Source: Gorillibacterium sp.
Lineage (GTDB): Bacteria > Bacillota > Bacilli > Paenibacillales > NBRC-103111
NCBI GenBank assembly: GCA_014380705.1
Contig: JACMJI010000154.1
Span: 1 to 15,635, forward strand
Direction: 5' to 3'
Length of the DNA: 15,635 bases
Positions within the stretch are counted from its first letter, which is position 1. Each line of letters begins with the position of its first letter. Below the pieces are notes generated by a model, which saw only the letters and a list, made by a program, of their open reading frames with translations, ran no database searches and was not told where the DNA came from. Shown here in pieces: positions 8,505-15,571 of the stretch. Both the position numbers and the translations under genes were made by a program.

Positions 8505-9758
8505 TTAGGCACTTTCTTCTTTTTTCTTCGTTTCCTTGGTCGTCAGTAAAGGAGCAATTTTGTCCTGAATGACTTCCTTGGTCACAAGGCATTTACTTAC
8601 GTCTGTACGGGATGGAATCTCAAACATCACATCGAGCATGATGCTTTCAATGATAGCTCGCAGGCCACGGGCACCCGTGCTGCGTTTGATGGCTTCTTTA
8701 GCGATAGCCTCAAGTGCATCGGGGGTAAACTCCAATCCTACGCTATCCATCTCCAGAAGCTTCTGGTATTGCTTCACCAGGGCATTCTTAGGCTCCGTCA
8801 GAATCCTGACTAATGCAGGCTCATCAAGCGGCTCAAGGGTGGAAATAACAGGTATCCGCCCAACAAATTCAGGAATGAGCCCAAATTTGAGCAAGTCTTC
8901 GGGAAGCACAAGGGATAGATATTCGCCCGGCTTCATATCCGTTTTATGTCCATCCGTGCCAAAGCCAATCACTTTCTTACCGATCCGCCGTTTAATAATC
9001 GATTCGAGACCGTCAAAAGCCCCACCGACAATAAACAAGATGTTCGTTGTGTCGATCTGAATAAATTCTTGATGAGGATGCTTGCGTCCACCCTGAGGCG
9101 GAACAGATGCAACCGTTCCTTCAAGAATTTTGAGCAACGCTTGCTGTACGCCTTCACCAGATACATCACGAGTGATCGATGGATTCTCGGATTTACGAGC
9201 TACCTTATCGACTTCGTCAATATAAATGATGCCACGCTCTGCCTTCTCCACATCGTAATCCGCCGATTGAATTAGCTTGAGTAGAATATTTTCTACGTCT
9301 TCCCCCACGTAACCAGCCTCCGTTAAGGAAGTGGCATCCGCGATAGCAAACGGTACATTCAAAATTTTGGCGAGGGTTTGGGCAAGAAGCGTCTTCCCGC
9401 TGCCAGTAGGACCTAAAAGCAGAATATTACTCTTGGCAAGCTCAACTTCATCCTTGCTGTTCTGAGTATTAATCCGTTTGTAATGATTATATACAGCAAC
9501 GGCCAATGATTTCTTAGCTGTGTCCTGACCGATGACGTACTGGTCTAGAATGTTGCGAATATCCTGTGGCTTCGGAACGTCCTTGAGATCCAAGTCTTCG
9601 TCTTGGCCAAGCTCCTCTTCCACGATCTCCGTACATAGCTCGATGCACTCATCACAAATATATACACCAGGTCCAGCTACCAGCTTGCGAACCTGATCCT
9701 GTGACTTGCCACAAAAAGAGCATTTAAGTTGACCTTTTTCTTCGTTAAATTTAAACAT
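8505..9758 (-). CDS. clpX: ATP-dependent Clp protease ATP-binding subunit ClpX
   Basis: 417 residues, full length (B. subtilis 420). ClpX is a hexameric AAA+ unfoldase that feeds substrates into ClpP. The N-terminal C4 zinc-binding domain has Cys13, Cys16, Cys35 and Cys38 ([15 protein letters not shown]). The AAA+ module shows Walker A GPTGSGKT (116-123), the pore loop GYVGED (149-154), Walker [10 protein letters not shown] (177-185) and the IGF loop in KKVIGFG (263-265) that docks into ClpP. The presence of the IGF tripeptide argues that it works as a ClpXP partner. The ATG follows AAGGGGTG. It starts 16 bases after clpP, so the two are cotranscribed in stoichiometric partnership. In B. subtilis clpP is located elsewhere and tig-clpX-lonB are adjacent. 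Confidence 0.98.
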   Translation of the reverse strand: MFKFNEEKGQLKCSFCGKSQDQVRKLVAGPGVYICDECIELCTEIVEEELGQDEDLDLKDVPKPQDIRNILDQYVIGQDTAKKSLAVAVYNHYKRINTQNSKDEVELAKSNILLLGPTGSGKTLLAQTLAKILNVPFAIADATSLTEAGYVGEDVENILLKLIQSADYDVEKAERGIIYIDEVDKVARKSENPSITRDVSGEGVQQALLKILEGTVASVPPQGGRKHPHQEFIQIDTTNILFIVGGAFDGLESIIKRRIGKKVIGFGTDGHKTDMKPGEYLSLVLPEDLLKFGLIPEFVGRIPVISTLEPLDEPALVRILTEPKNALVKQYQKLLEMDSVGLEFTPDALEAIAKEAIKRSTGARGLRAIIESIMLDVMFEIPSRTDVSKCLVTKEVIQDKIAPLLTTKETKKKEESA

Positions 9759-9774
9759 TGGATCACACCCCTTG

Positions 9775-10365
9775 TTAAACTAAATCTTTTCGGGTGATGA
9801 CCTCGTCAATCAACCCGTAGGCCTTGGCATCCTCAGCACTCATGAAGTTATCACGATCCGTATCCCGATCGATTTTATCATAGGCCTGCCCCGTATGTGT
9901 TACATAGATTTGATTCAGTTTCTGCTTTGTCTTGATAATCCAATCTGCATGAATCTTAATATCTGTTGCTTGCCCACGAACGCCACCAAGTGGTTGATGG
10001 ATCATCACTTCACTGTTAGGAAGTGCAAAACGTTTGCCTTTAGCTCCAGCAGTCAATAAAAGAGAGGCCATACTGGCAGCCATCCCCACACAGATGGTTG
10101 AAACATCCGGTTTAATGAATTGCATGGTATCATAGATGCCCATTCCCGCAGTAACGGAACCACCGGGAGAATTTATATAGATGCTGATATCCTTTTCCGG
10201 GTCAGACGCTTGCAAAAATAACAATTGGGCGATAACCAAGTTGGCTACGCTGTCGTCAATCGCATCACCGATAAAAATAATGCGGTCTTTCAGCAGACGA
10301 GAATAAATGTCATACGACCGCTCGCCACGCGCTTCTTGCTCTACAACCATAGGAATCAGGCTCAT
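9775..10365 (-). CDS. clpP: ATP-dependent Clp protease proteolytic subunit ClpP
   Basis: 196 residues, the usual ClpP length. It forms the 14-subunit serine peptidase chamber used by ClpX and other Clp ATPases. The catalytic triad is Ser98 (GMAASMAS), His123 (MIHQPLGG) and Asp172 (TDRDNFMS); NSPGGSV near 65-71 is the oxyanion-hole segment. The ATG at 10363-10365 (protein starting [10 protein letters not shown]) was chosen because AAAGGGTG lies just upstream and homologues start there. The longer frame beginning at 10434 would start inside the predicted promoter. The gene heads the clpP-clpX-ispG unit, with a sigma-A-like promoter about 40 bases upstream. I searched the leader for a tandem CtsR heptad (GGTCAAA type) and did not find a convincing one, so stress control is unresolved. 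Confidence 0.98.
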   Translation of the reverse strand: MSLIPMVVEQEARGERSYDIYSRLLKDRIIFIGDAIDDSVANLVIAQLLFLQASDPEKDISIYINSPGGSVTAGMGIYDTMQFIKPDVSTICVGMAASMASLLLTAGAKGKRFALPNSEVMIHQPLGGVRGQATDIKIHADWIIKTKQKLNQIYVTHTGQAYDKIDRDTDRDNFMSAEDAKAYGLIDEVITRKDLV

Positions 10366-10405
10366 CCGACAGCACCCTTTCATTAAAATAACTCTTAACA
10401 ACTGT

Positions 10406-10434
10406 ATAGTACCACGTTTTATTGTCACTGTCAT
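10406..10434 (-). promoter_or_regulatory. Probable sigma-A promoter of clpP
   Basis: On the minus strand ATGACA (5/6) and TACTAT (4/6) are spaced by 17 bases. The -10 ends about 40 bases before the clpP ATG. It lies downstream of the tig terminator, as expected for an independently transcribed clpP unit. Confidence 0.5.
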
Positions 10435-10499
10435 TTTTACCCTTAGGCATTGCCTTTAAACAGTCTTCCCATAAAAATTTGATAATTTACCTTCGTCCA

Positions 10500-10537
10500 T
10501 TTTTATAAACAAAGGCGTCGATGAGCGACGCCTTTGT
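10500..10537 (-). terminator. Terminator after tig
   Basis: On the minus strand ACAAAGGCGTCG and CGACGCCTTTGT form a perfect 12-bp stem with loop CTCAT, located 18 bases past the tig stop. The T-rich tail (CTTTGTTTATAAA) is interrupted, so termination may be partial and leave some readthrough into clpP. Confidence 0.85.
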
Positions 10538-10555
10538 AAGAAAACCAATGTTCTA

Positions 10556-11848
10556 TTATGCCTCTTTGCTGTTCTCTACTAGGAACTCAACCGTCTTACG
10601 GATAACTAGATCACTCTTCATGTTATCGAGCATACCGTTAGACTTGAAGATGGTCGTGATTTCTTCAACAGAACGTTGATACATTCCAGCAAGCTTTGCA
10701 AGCTCGGCGTTCAAATCCTCTTCAGAGGACTCGATGCCTTCAGCTTTAGCTACGGCTTCAAGCACGAGGTTACTGCGTACACGTTTAGCTGCTTCTTCAC
10801 GCATTTGGCCTTTTAAAGCTTCCTCTGTTTGACCAGTGAATTGGGTATAAAGCTCCATATTCATTCCTTGGCTTTGCAGACGGTTCGCAAATTCCTTCAG
10901 CATGCTTTCCACTTCATTGTCAATCATGATTTCAGGAACTTCAACTTGTGAAGCTTCTGTAACCTTCTCAATCAGAGCATTTTCTTTCTCACGCTTGAGG
11001 TTTTGTTCCTTTTGCTCCGTTAGACGCTTAACAACGTCTGCCTTGAATTCTTCCAATGTATCAAATTCACTAACATCTTTAGCGAACTCATCATCCAATG
11101 CTGGAAGATTCTTACGTTTAATTTCATTCAATTTAACTTTGAAAACAGCTGATTTGCCCTTGAGATCCTCGGAATGATATTCCTCTGGGAAAGTGACGTT
11201 AACATCCTTCTCTTCACCCTTCTTCATACCGACAACCTGCTCCTCAAAGCCTGGAATGAAGCTGTTTGATCCAAGTACGAGGGAGTGGTTCTCCCCTTTA
11301 CCGCCTTCGAAAGGAACTTCATCAACAAAGCCTTCAAAGTCAATAATAGCGGTATCTCCGTTTGCAGCAGCTTCGTCTTCTCCAACAATGGCGAGTTCAG
11401 CATGACGCTCTTGCAGACGAACTAGATCAGCTTCAATTTCTTCAGCTGTTACTTCAGCAGCGACAGCAGCCACTTCTACACCTTTGTATTCGCCTAATTC
11501 AACCTCAGGCTTTACAGTAACTTTGGCCGTAAACTTCAGAACTTGTCCTTTAGCCATTTCCTGAACATCAATTTCAGGACGGTCGATGGGCTCGATGTTG
11601 ACACTCTCAATCGCTTCTACATAAACCTCAGGCAGAAGAATGTCTAAAGCGTCTTGGTACAGACTTTCAATTCCATAACGAGCTTCAAACATACCCCGTG
11701 GTACTTTGCCCTTACGAAATCCAGGAATGTTTACCTTGGTTGAAACCTTCTTGAATGCTTTGTCTAACGCTAATGTTACTCGTTCCGTTTCTACTTCAAC
11801 GGTAAGTACCCCTTGATTCTTCTCTATTTTTTCCCAGCTTGCTTTCAT
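10556..11848 (-). CDS. tig: Trigger factor, ribosome-associated chaperone and prolyl isomerase
   Basis: 430 residues (B. subtilis 424). Trigger factor binds beside the ribosomal exit tunnel and assists folding of nascent chains. The N-terminal ribosome-binding domain holds the signature GFRKGKVP (residues 43-50). A FKBP-type PPIase domain spans about residues 160-245 (AIIDFEGFVDEVPFEGG, SFIPGFEEQVVGMKKGEE), and the helical C-terminal chaperone domain follows with long charged helices. The ATG at 11846-11848 follows GGAGGGG, with a slightly long spacer of about ten bases. A near-ideal sigma-A promoter precedes it and a terminator follows, so it is probably mostly monocistronic, with clpP directly downstream. 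The tig-clp-lon arrangement is conserved in many Bacillota. Confidence 0.98.
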   Translation of the reverse strand: MKASWEKIEKNQGVLTVEVETERVTLALDKAFKKVSTKVNIPGFRKGKVPRGMFEARYGIESLYQDALDILLPEVYVEAIESVNIEPIDRPEIDVQEMAKGQVLKFTAKVTVKPEVELGEYKGVEVAAVAAEVTAEEIEADLVRLQERHAELAIVGEDEAAANGDTAIIDFEGFVDEVPFEGGKGENHSLVLGSNSFIPGFEEQVVGMKKGEEKDVNVTFPEEYHSEDLKGKSAVFKVKLNEIKRKNLPALDDEFAKDVSEFDTLEEFKADVVKRLTEQKEQNLKREKENALIEKVTEASQVEVPEIMIDNEVESMLKEFANRLQSQGMNMELYTQFTGQTEEALKGQMREEAAKRVRSNLVLEAVAKAEGIESSEEDLNAELAKLAGMYQRSVEEITTIFKSNGMLDNMKSDLVIRKTVEFLVENSKEA

Positions 11849-11907
11849 TTTATGCTTTCCCCTCCAAAAAATGTACCTGTATTCTCACCTATGTCTTTAA
11901 CCATTAC

Positions 11908-11936
11908 ATTATAATCATAATAGATCAGCATTTCAA
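11908..11936 (-). promoter_or_regulatory. Strong sigma-A promoter of tig
   Basis: On the minus strand TTGAAA and TATAAT are separated by exactly 17 bases, followed by a leader of about 55 bases to the tig start. This is the best promoter match on the minus strand of the window. Confidence 0.8.
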
Positions 11937-11987
11937 GAAAACTTAATATTAATTTGAAAATCCTTTGTAAAGCCTACTAAATCATGA

Positions 11988-12944
11988 TCAGGATTCATTC
12001 CGCAAGCGGACGAAAGTCTCTAAGGCTTGGTTAGCTTGCTTCCACTCAAGGAGGTAGTCATCTGTAATCACATAGATTTCACGATAATCAATATGATCCG
12101 CACCTGCGTGGATTAGAGTATTTAATGTGTGATGAAGAGCCGCGGCCCAAACATCCACCCCCTCTGTATCTAAATGAGCCAAACGCTCATAAAGGGGGGA
12201 GGCATAAGAGAAGGAAAGAAACTCATGCCAAGTATGCTCAGCAAAATAAGCAAGTGTCGGATCCCCAACCTCACTCTTCTCTTGAACACGCATCAGCACA
12301 GCAACAATGGTCTCTGGATAATCTTCTAAGGATAGCGGTGTATCTTCAATCTGAACCTCACTATCCACATTTTGATAACGGATTAGGAGTTCACCCTTCA
12401 CTCCCCGTCTTTTTAGGGCTTGAAGTGCATTAAATAGTATGTACGGATGAAGTTTGGGATTCCTTGCCCACTCCAAAAGAGCTGGCGTTACAGCAGGATG
12501 GTCAACATAAGTTAATTGTCCCAGTGCCAAGAAGATCTTCTCAGCAGAAGTTCCAGATTGAAGTGCAGTAATTAATCTGTTCACATACTCGCTATCCTCT
12601 GTCTTCTTCATATGTATGGAACTTCGCAGCAAATCCTCCTCCGTGACCTCTCTATCCTCAGATTTCCCAAAGGCATCTTCGTCAAATTCCGAGCCAGGCA
12701 GCATGTTCTGCATCCAACTGAGCAACGCTTCCCATTCCTGATGGTTTCGAGGATCTCCACTATCTACACTTAATAAAAAGCGAAGCAACTCCACAGCATC
12801 TCCATAACGCTCCGTCTCGAGCATACGGGTCAATTGGATCTGATAATAATCAACTGTTTTCGGAAAAAGAATGACATTATCCTTGGGCGGTTTGCGGTCG
12901 TAATCGCCACCATTCTCGTTTGTAATGGCCGCCACCCCTTTCAT
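11988..12944 (-). CDS. YsoA-like helical repeat (TPR-type) protein
   Basis: 318 residues, no signal peptide or membrane segment. A TPR-like helical pair is visible near the N-terminus (about residues 26-62: FPKTVDYYQIQL, RYGDAVELLRFLL). It is followed by acidic spacer sequence and helical segments resembling HEAT/TPR units (ALGQLTYVDHPAVTPALLEWA, LFNALQALKRRG). It resembles B. subtilis YsoA, which also precedes tig, in its N-terminal FPK-YY segment and position; the molecular role is unknown and probably involves protein binding. The ATG at 12942-12944 has only a weak AAGAG four bases upstream. A much better AAAGGGGTG lies downstream and is well spaced from an ATT at codon 7, so the true start is uncertain. 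The gene ends 139 bases before tig without a visible terminator. The 122 bases upstream, shared with the divergent tRNA-Gly, hold only weak minus-strand promoter matches. Confidence 0.8.
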   Translation of the reverse strand: MKGVAAITNENGGDYDRKPPKDNVILFPKTVDYYQIQLTRMLETERYGDAVELLRFLLSVDSGDPRNHQEWEALLSWMQNMLPGSEFDEDAFGKSEDREVTEEDLLRSSIHMKKTEDSEYVNRLITALQSGTSAEKIFLALGQLTYVDHPAVTPALLEWARNPKLHPYILFNALQALKRRGVKGELLIRYQNVDSEVQIEDTPLSLEDYPETIVAVLMRVQEKSEVGDPTLAYFAEHTWHEFLSFSYASPLYERLAHLDTEGVDVWAAALHHTLNTLIHAGADHIDYREIYVITDDYLLEWKQANQALETFVRLRNES

Positions 12945-13004
12945 GTTCTCTTATGGTTGATGGTAGCCTTTCCTCGGTCAAAATGCAAAGGGTTCAATAT
13001 CCTA

Positions 13005-13034
13005 TTGCAATCTTTGATTATGATATGCTATGAT
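13005..13034 (+). promoter_or_regulatory. Probable promoter of tRNA-Gly
   Basis: TTGCAA and TATGAT (5/6 to consensus) are spaced by 18 bases, with TGC immediately before the -10 giving an extended -10 element. The -10 ends 32 bases before the tRNA. Confidence 0.55.
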
Positions 13035-13066
13035 GTTTTTGGTTCGCTTTTTGATTTTTTTCATAT

Positions 13067-13137
13067 GCGGGTGTAGTTCAGTGGTAGAACGCCAGCTTCC
13101 CAAGCTTGAGGTGAGGGTTCGATTCCCTTCACCCGCT
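13067..13137 (+). tRNA. tRNA-Gly, anticodon CCC
   Basis: 71 nucleotides fold as a cloverleaf: acceptor GCGGGTG/CACCCGC (perfect 7 bp), D stem GTTC/GAAC, anticodon stem CCAGC/GCTTG, loop TTCCCAA with anticodon CCC at 13099-13101, variable AGGT, T stem GAGGG/CCCTT with loop TTCGATT, and discriminator T, as expected for glycine. It reads GGG codons. The anticodon stem has one C-U mismatch at the second pair. The genome encodes CTA rather than CCA after the discriminator, so the 3' end must be completed by the CCA-adding enzyme. Confidence 0.93.
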
Positions 13138-13155
13138 CTAATGTGTTCTTTGTAG

Positions 13156-13199
13156 AAGCCTTCAATGTCCGCTGCATCAGTGGAATTGGGAGGCTTTTT
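13156..13199 (+). terminator. Terminator after tRNA-Gly
   Basis: AAGCCTTCAAT pairs with ATTGGGAGGCTT (one bulged G). The hairpin continues as TCCGCTG/CAGTGGA around loop CAT and ends in TTTTT. The long two-part stem and T-run fit an intrinsic terminator for the single tRNA transcript. Confidence 0.8.
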
Positions 13200-13256
13200 C
13201 ATTTCTCTTATTGGGGAGAATGAGATTCCCAGAAACTCATAGGCTACAAATAAAGT

Positions 13257-13286
13257 TTGCACTTTAGGTGGATTTTATGATAGAAT
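13257..13286 (+). promoter_or_regulatory. Promoter of tRNA-Arg
   Basis: TTGCAC and TAGAAT (5/6) are spaced by 18 bases, with a TG one base before the -10. The -10 ends 12 bases before the tRNA, giving a very short 5' leader, which is common for stable RNA genes. Confidence 0.65.
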
Positions 13287-13298
13287 ATCTTCTGTTGT

Positions 13299-13375
13299 GT
13301 CCCAGTAGCTCAGCCGGATAGAGCACTCGCCTTCTAAGCGAGTTGTCGGGGGTTCAAGTCCCTCCTGGGATGCCA
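13299..13375 (+). tRNA. tRNA-Arg, anticodon UCU
   Basis: 77 nucleotides including an encoded CCA end. Acceptor GTCCCAG/CTGGGAT (closing G-U pair), D arm with GCTC/GAGC, anticodon stem CTCGC/GCGAG with loop CTTCTAA and anticodon TCT at 13333-13335, T arm GGGGG/CCTCC with loop TTCAAGT (one weak pair), and discriminator G followed by CCA. It reads AGA and AGG. Confidence 0.95.
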
Positions 13376-13392
13376 TTACTGTTAAAATACCC

Positions 13393-13417
13393 AACTCCTC
13401 TATCGAGGAGTTTTTTT
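13393..13417 (+). terminator. Terminator after tRNA-Arg
   Basis: AACTCCTC and GAGGAGTT form an 8-bp stem with loop TATC, running into seven T's. It ends the tRNA-Arg transcript 18 bases after the mature 3' end. Confidence 0.88.
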
Positions 13418-13419
13418 AT

Positions 13420-13570
13420 TTGTCATGCCCAATAATCCGATAAGATGTGTGGGGGCGCGAGTGTAATAGTGAAGTTAGCTTCAGGAATAGTGAGTCTAGG
13501 TGTCGGATGTGTGGAGGATCTCCACTACGCACAAGAGGACCGGAGGCAGTAACATTGCCTCCGGTTTTTT
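13420..13570 (+). ncRNA. Candidate small RNA or orphan leader between tRNA-Arg and glpX
   Basis: No recognisable gene occupies this stretch, yet it lies between two intrinsic terminators, so something transcribed must end at the second. Visible structure: a possible 8-bp helix ATCCGATA (13435-13442) with TGTCGGAT (13501-13508), hairpin TGAAG-TTAG-CTTCA (13470-13483), hairpin GTGGAG-GAT-CTCCAC (13511-13525), then the terminator at 13539-13570. A promoter-like pair TTGTCA / TAAGAT has only a 15-base spacer. The motif GATGTGTGG occurs twice (about 13444 and 13507). A 35-codon frame runs from ATG 13445 to TAA 13552, stopping inside the terminator, but has no proper ribosome binding site. It matches no RNA family I recognise. 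Alternatives are a decayed leader or plain intergenic sequence. Confidence 0.35.
13539..13570 (+). terminator. Intrinsic terminator upstream of the glpX promoter
   Basis: ACCGGAGGCA and TGCCTCCGGT form a perfect 10-bp GC-rich stem with loop GTAACAT, followed by six T's. It lies upstream of the glpX promoter, so it does not attenuate transcripts started there. It would end any RNA initiated at 13420-13450 or readthrough from tRNA-Arg. Confidence 0.92.
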
Positions 13571-13588
13571 ATCGTTATATTCATAAAA

Positions 13589-13605
13589 ACGAAAACAAAC
13601 GAAAA
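13589..13605 (+). promoter_or_regulatory. Candidate DeoR-family operator repeats upstream of glpX
   Basis: Two copies of ACGAAAA begin at 13589 and 13599, exactly one helical turn apart, just upstream of the glpX -35. A third, CAAACGAAAG, lies in the leader at 13670-13679. AACGAAA/TTTCGTT cores are typical of operators bound by DeoR-family repressors, and such a repressor is the second gene of this operon, so autoregulation is a reasonable inference. The A-rich composition raises the chance of a coincidental match. Confidence 0.4.
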
Positions 13606-13619
13606 TGACAAATTTTCAT

Positions 13620-13649
13620 ATGACAATGCAATGATAAATATATTATAAT
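13620..13649 (+). promoter_or_regulatory. Sigma-A promoter of the glpX operon
   Basis: ATGACA (5/6) and TATAAT (6/6) are separated by 18 bases. The expected start of transcription is near 13656, which rules out translation from the ATG at 13654 and supports a start around 13690-13696. Confidence 0.72.
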
Positions 13650-13695
13650 AAAAATGACGATACAACAGACAAACGAAAGAAGGCGAATTTTGACC

Positions 13696-14697
13696 ATGCA
13701 GCAGAGTATCATGAAAGAGCCCACACTTTCCTCCCCGATCAAAAGACTTGGACTAGAGCTAGCCGCTGTCAGTGAAGCAGCCGCCATTGCCTCTGCTGAT
13801 TGGATTGGCTCGGGCCGTAAGATGGAAGCCGACGGAGCTGCGACTACAGCCATGCGAGAACGCCTAAACCTCATCCCGATGGAAGGCATTGTCGTCATTG
13901 GCGAGGGAGAACTCGATGAGGCTCCAATGCTTTACATTGGCGAAAAGCTTGGCGCAGGTAATGGGCCGCAGGTAGATATCGCTGTTGATCCTCTAGAAGG
14001 AACAAGCCTGGTTGCGGATGGTCTGGATAATTCACTCTCCGTTATCGCTTTGGCCCCACGCGGCTGTCTGCTGCATGCCCCTGATACTTATATGGAGAAA
14101 CTCGCTGTTGGACCCGAGTCCGCAGGAAAAATTGACATAACCGCACCGATTTCCTACAATTTAAAGCAGGTTGCCAAAGCAATAGGCAAGGATATCCGAG
14201 AATTAACCGTCATGATTCAAAATCGTCCCCGTCATCGCACAGCTATTGAGGAAGTACGCGCATCAGGGGCTAAAGTGGCCCTTTTCCAAGAAGGGGATGT
14301 ATCCTGCTCTATCGCCACGGCAATGGGAGCATCCTCTATCGATATGTTTTATGGGATTGGTGGAGCGCCAGAGGGAGTCGTCTCCGCAGTTGCTCTACAC
14401 TGCTTGGGTGGTGAACTTCAGGGTCGGCTACTTCCCGAGAATCAGGAACAAACGGATCGGTGTTTACTCATGGGGGTTAAGCCTGGTCTCTCATTGTATA
14501 TGCATGATTTTATTCGCTCTGATGATTGTTTATTTGCTGCCACTGGAATTACAAGCAGCATGCTGCTCGATGGAATTCGTCGCTCAGGCAACGGTTTTTT
14601 GGTGCATACGATGCTCTGTACGGGGCTAGATAAACAAGTGTATTTTTTACGAAATCAGTCTGTTGGGAGTAGAGCCCATCTGACGGTTGTATCTTAA
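13696..14697 (+). CDS. glpX: Class II fructose-1,6-bisphosphatase (GlpX family)
   Basis: 333 residues from the ATG at 13696. It should hydrolyse fructose-1,6-bisphosphate to fructose-6-phosphate in gluconeogenesis, with divalent metal. Family motifs are SGRKMEADGAAT (residues 39-50, with the conserved Lys and Asp), VIGEGELDEAPM (67-78), DIAVDPLEGTSL (94-105), LLHAPDTYMEKLAVGP and YGIGGAPEGVVSA. The start is uncertain. GAAGG at 13680-13684 is well spaced for a TTG at 13690 and far (12 bases) from the ATG at 13696; an ATG at 13654 lies too close to the -10. Compared with E. coli and B. subtilis GlpX, some positions near the active site differ (SGRKME for RGDKN/RGKKD, DNSLSV for NAL-V), so it could be a specialised paralog. 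It leads an operon with a DeoR repressor and an RpiB-like isomerase, suggesting a role in sugar-phosphate flux; substrate preference cannot be read from sequence alone. Confidence 0.92.
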   Translation: MQQSIMKEPTLSSPIKRLGLELAAVSEAAAIASADWIGSGRKMEADGAATTAMRERLNLIPMEGIVVIGEGELDEAPMLYIGEKLGAGNGPQVDIAVDPLEGTSLVADGLDNSLSVIALAPRGCLLHAPDTYMEKLAVGPESAGKIDITAPISYNLKQVAKAIGKDIRELTVMIQNRPRHRTAIEEVRASGAKVALFQEGDVSCSIATAMGASSIDMFYGIGGAPEGVVSAVALHCLGGELQGRLLPENQEQTDRCLLMGVKPGLSLYMHDFIRSDDCLFAATGITSSMLLDGIRRSGNGFLVHTMLCTGLDKQVYFLRNQSVGSRAHLTVVS

Positions 14698-14701
14698 ACG
14701 C

Positions 14702-14746
14702 TCGAAAGCTTGTTAGTCTATACAGACTGGCACTTATGACTTTCGA
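14702..14746 (+). promoter_or_regulatory. Intercistronic stem-loop between glpX and the DeoR regulator
   Basis: TCGAAAG and CTTTCGA can close an outer 7-bp stem around an inner AGTCT-ATAC-AGACT hairpin. There is no T-run, so it is not a classical terminator. It could modulate mRNA stability or the ratio of enzyme to repressor. No convincing promoter was seen in the 73-base gap. Confidence 0.35.
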
Positions 14747-14770
14747 CGACAAGTCTTATAGACGGAGCTG

Positions 14771-15571
14771 ATGAATCAGATGTTTGCCGAGGAAAGAAGA
14801 AAGCTAATTTTTGATTATATAACCCAGAACCAGCGAGCATCGGTCAAAGAATTGTCTAGCCAGCTTAATGTTTCGGAGGCTACACTTCGTACAGATTTAA
14901 ATGCACTTGAAGAGGATGGTATGGTCAAACGTATCCACGGCGGTGCTGTACTTGCCGAGAAGTCCCGGAAAGAGAACACGTTTTCCGCTCGTGAATTGCG
15001 CCATCATGCTGAGAAAACGGCAATTGGCCGTAAGGCTGCTGAATGGCTGCAGGAGGGTCAATGTATTCTAATGGATGCGAGCACAACCGTGCTTGAGCTC
15101 GCCAAAGTTGTCAAAAAACTACCTTATCGGTTAACCGTAGTCACGAGCGGTGTCTATACAGCCCTCGAGCTCAAGGAGAATCCGAACCTCCACGTTATTC
15201 TGATCGGCGGGGTCATGCGAATGGGATCTGGTGCGGTTGAAGGCATACTTGGGGAAGAAATCCTGAAGAAGATTAAAATCGATTGTCTATTTACCTCTCC
15301 GGCTGGCTTTCGGATCGACAACGGACTTATGGATTTTAATCTATATGAAGTAGAGCTCAAAAAGAAGCTTGTAGAGGCATCGGAACGCGTTATCGTCTTA
15401 CTAGATAGTTCCAAGATCAATGTAAATTCAATTGCGAGCTATGCTGACATGGACAAAATTGATGTAATGATTACAGACGACGACGCACCAGCAGATGTAT
15501 TGCAACAGTTGATAGAACGACAGATTCAGGTGGTCACCGTTCCCGTGAAGGAGCCCGCGAAAACAACATGA
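14771..15571 (+). CDS. DeoR/GlpR-family transcriptional regulator
   Basis: 266 residues, the standard length. The N-terminal winged helix-turn-helix (about residues 6-58) contains the family signature: ERRKLIFDYI, VKELSSQLNVSEATLRTDL and GMVKRIHGGAV. The C-terminal sugar-phosphate sensor domain (DeoRC, about 75-235) shows MDASTTVLELA (101-111), TVVTSGVYTALEL, LIGGVMR, a conserved acidic/lysine segment YEVELKKKL, and LLDSSK (210-215). Such proteins repress sugar-use operons until a phosphorylated sugar binds. GGAG lies only three bases before the ATG at 14771 and twelve before ATG 14780, so the start may be either. It sits between glpX and an RpiB-like gene, overlapping the latter by ATGA, which implies translational coupling. 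Likely targets are its own operon via the ACGAAAA repeats; the inducer is unknown. Confidence 0.94.
   Translation: MNQMFAEERRKLIFDYITQNQRASVKELSSQLNVSEATLRTDLNALEEDGMVKRIHGGAVLAEKSRKENTFSARELRHHAEKTAIGRKAAEWLQEGQCILMDASTTVLELAKVVKKLPYRLTVVTSGVYTALELKENPNLHVILIGGVMRMGSGAVEGILGEEILKKIKIDCLFTSPAGFRIDNGLMDFNLYEVELKKKLVEASERVIVLLDSSKINVNSIASYADMDKIDVMITDDDAPADVLQQLIERQIQVVTVPVKEPAKTT

Noticed and set aside
8569..9060. 163-codon plus-strand open frame opposite clpX
   Set aside because: Shadow of the conserved clpX frame; composition is serine-rich, as expected for an antisense translation.
12995..13010. Small inverted repeat CAATA-TCC-TATTG at the -35 of the tRNA-Gly promoter
   Set aside because: Only five base pairs in AT-rich sequence; not enough to call an operator.
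13002..13262. 86-codon minus-strand open frame across tRNA-Gly
   Set aside because: It runs through the tRNA complement and the terminator. Such frames across tRNAs (with EGNRTLTSSLGSWRSTTELHPH-like text) are well-known annotation artefacts.
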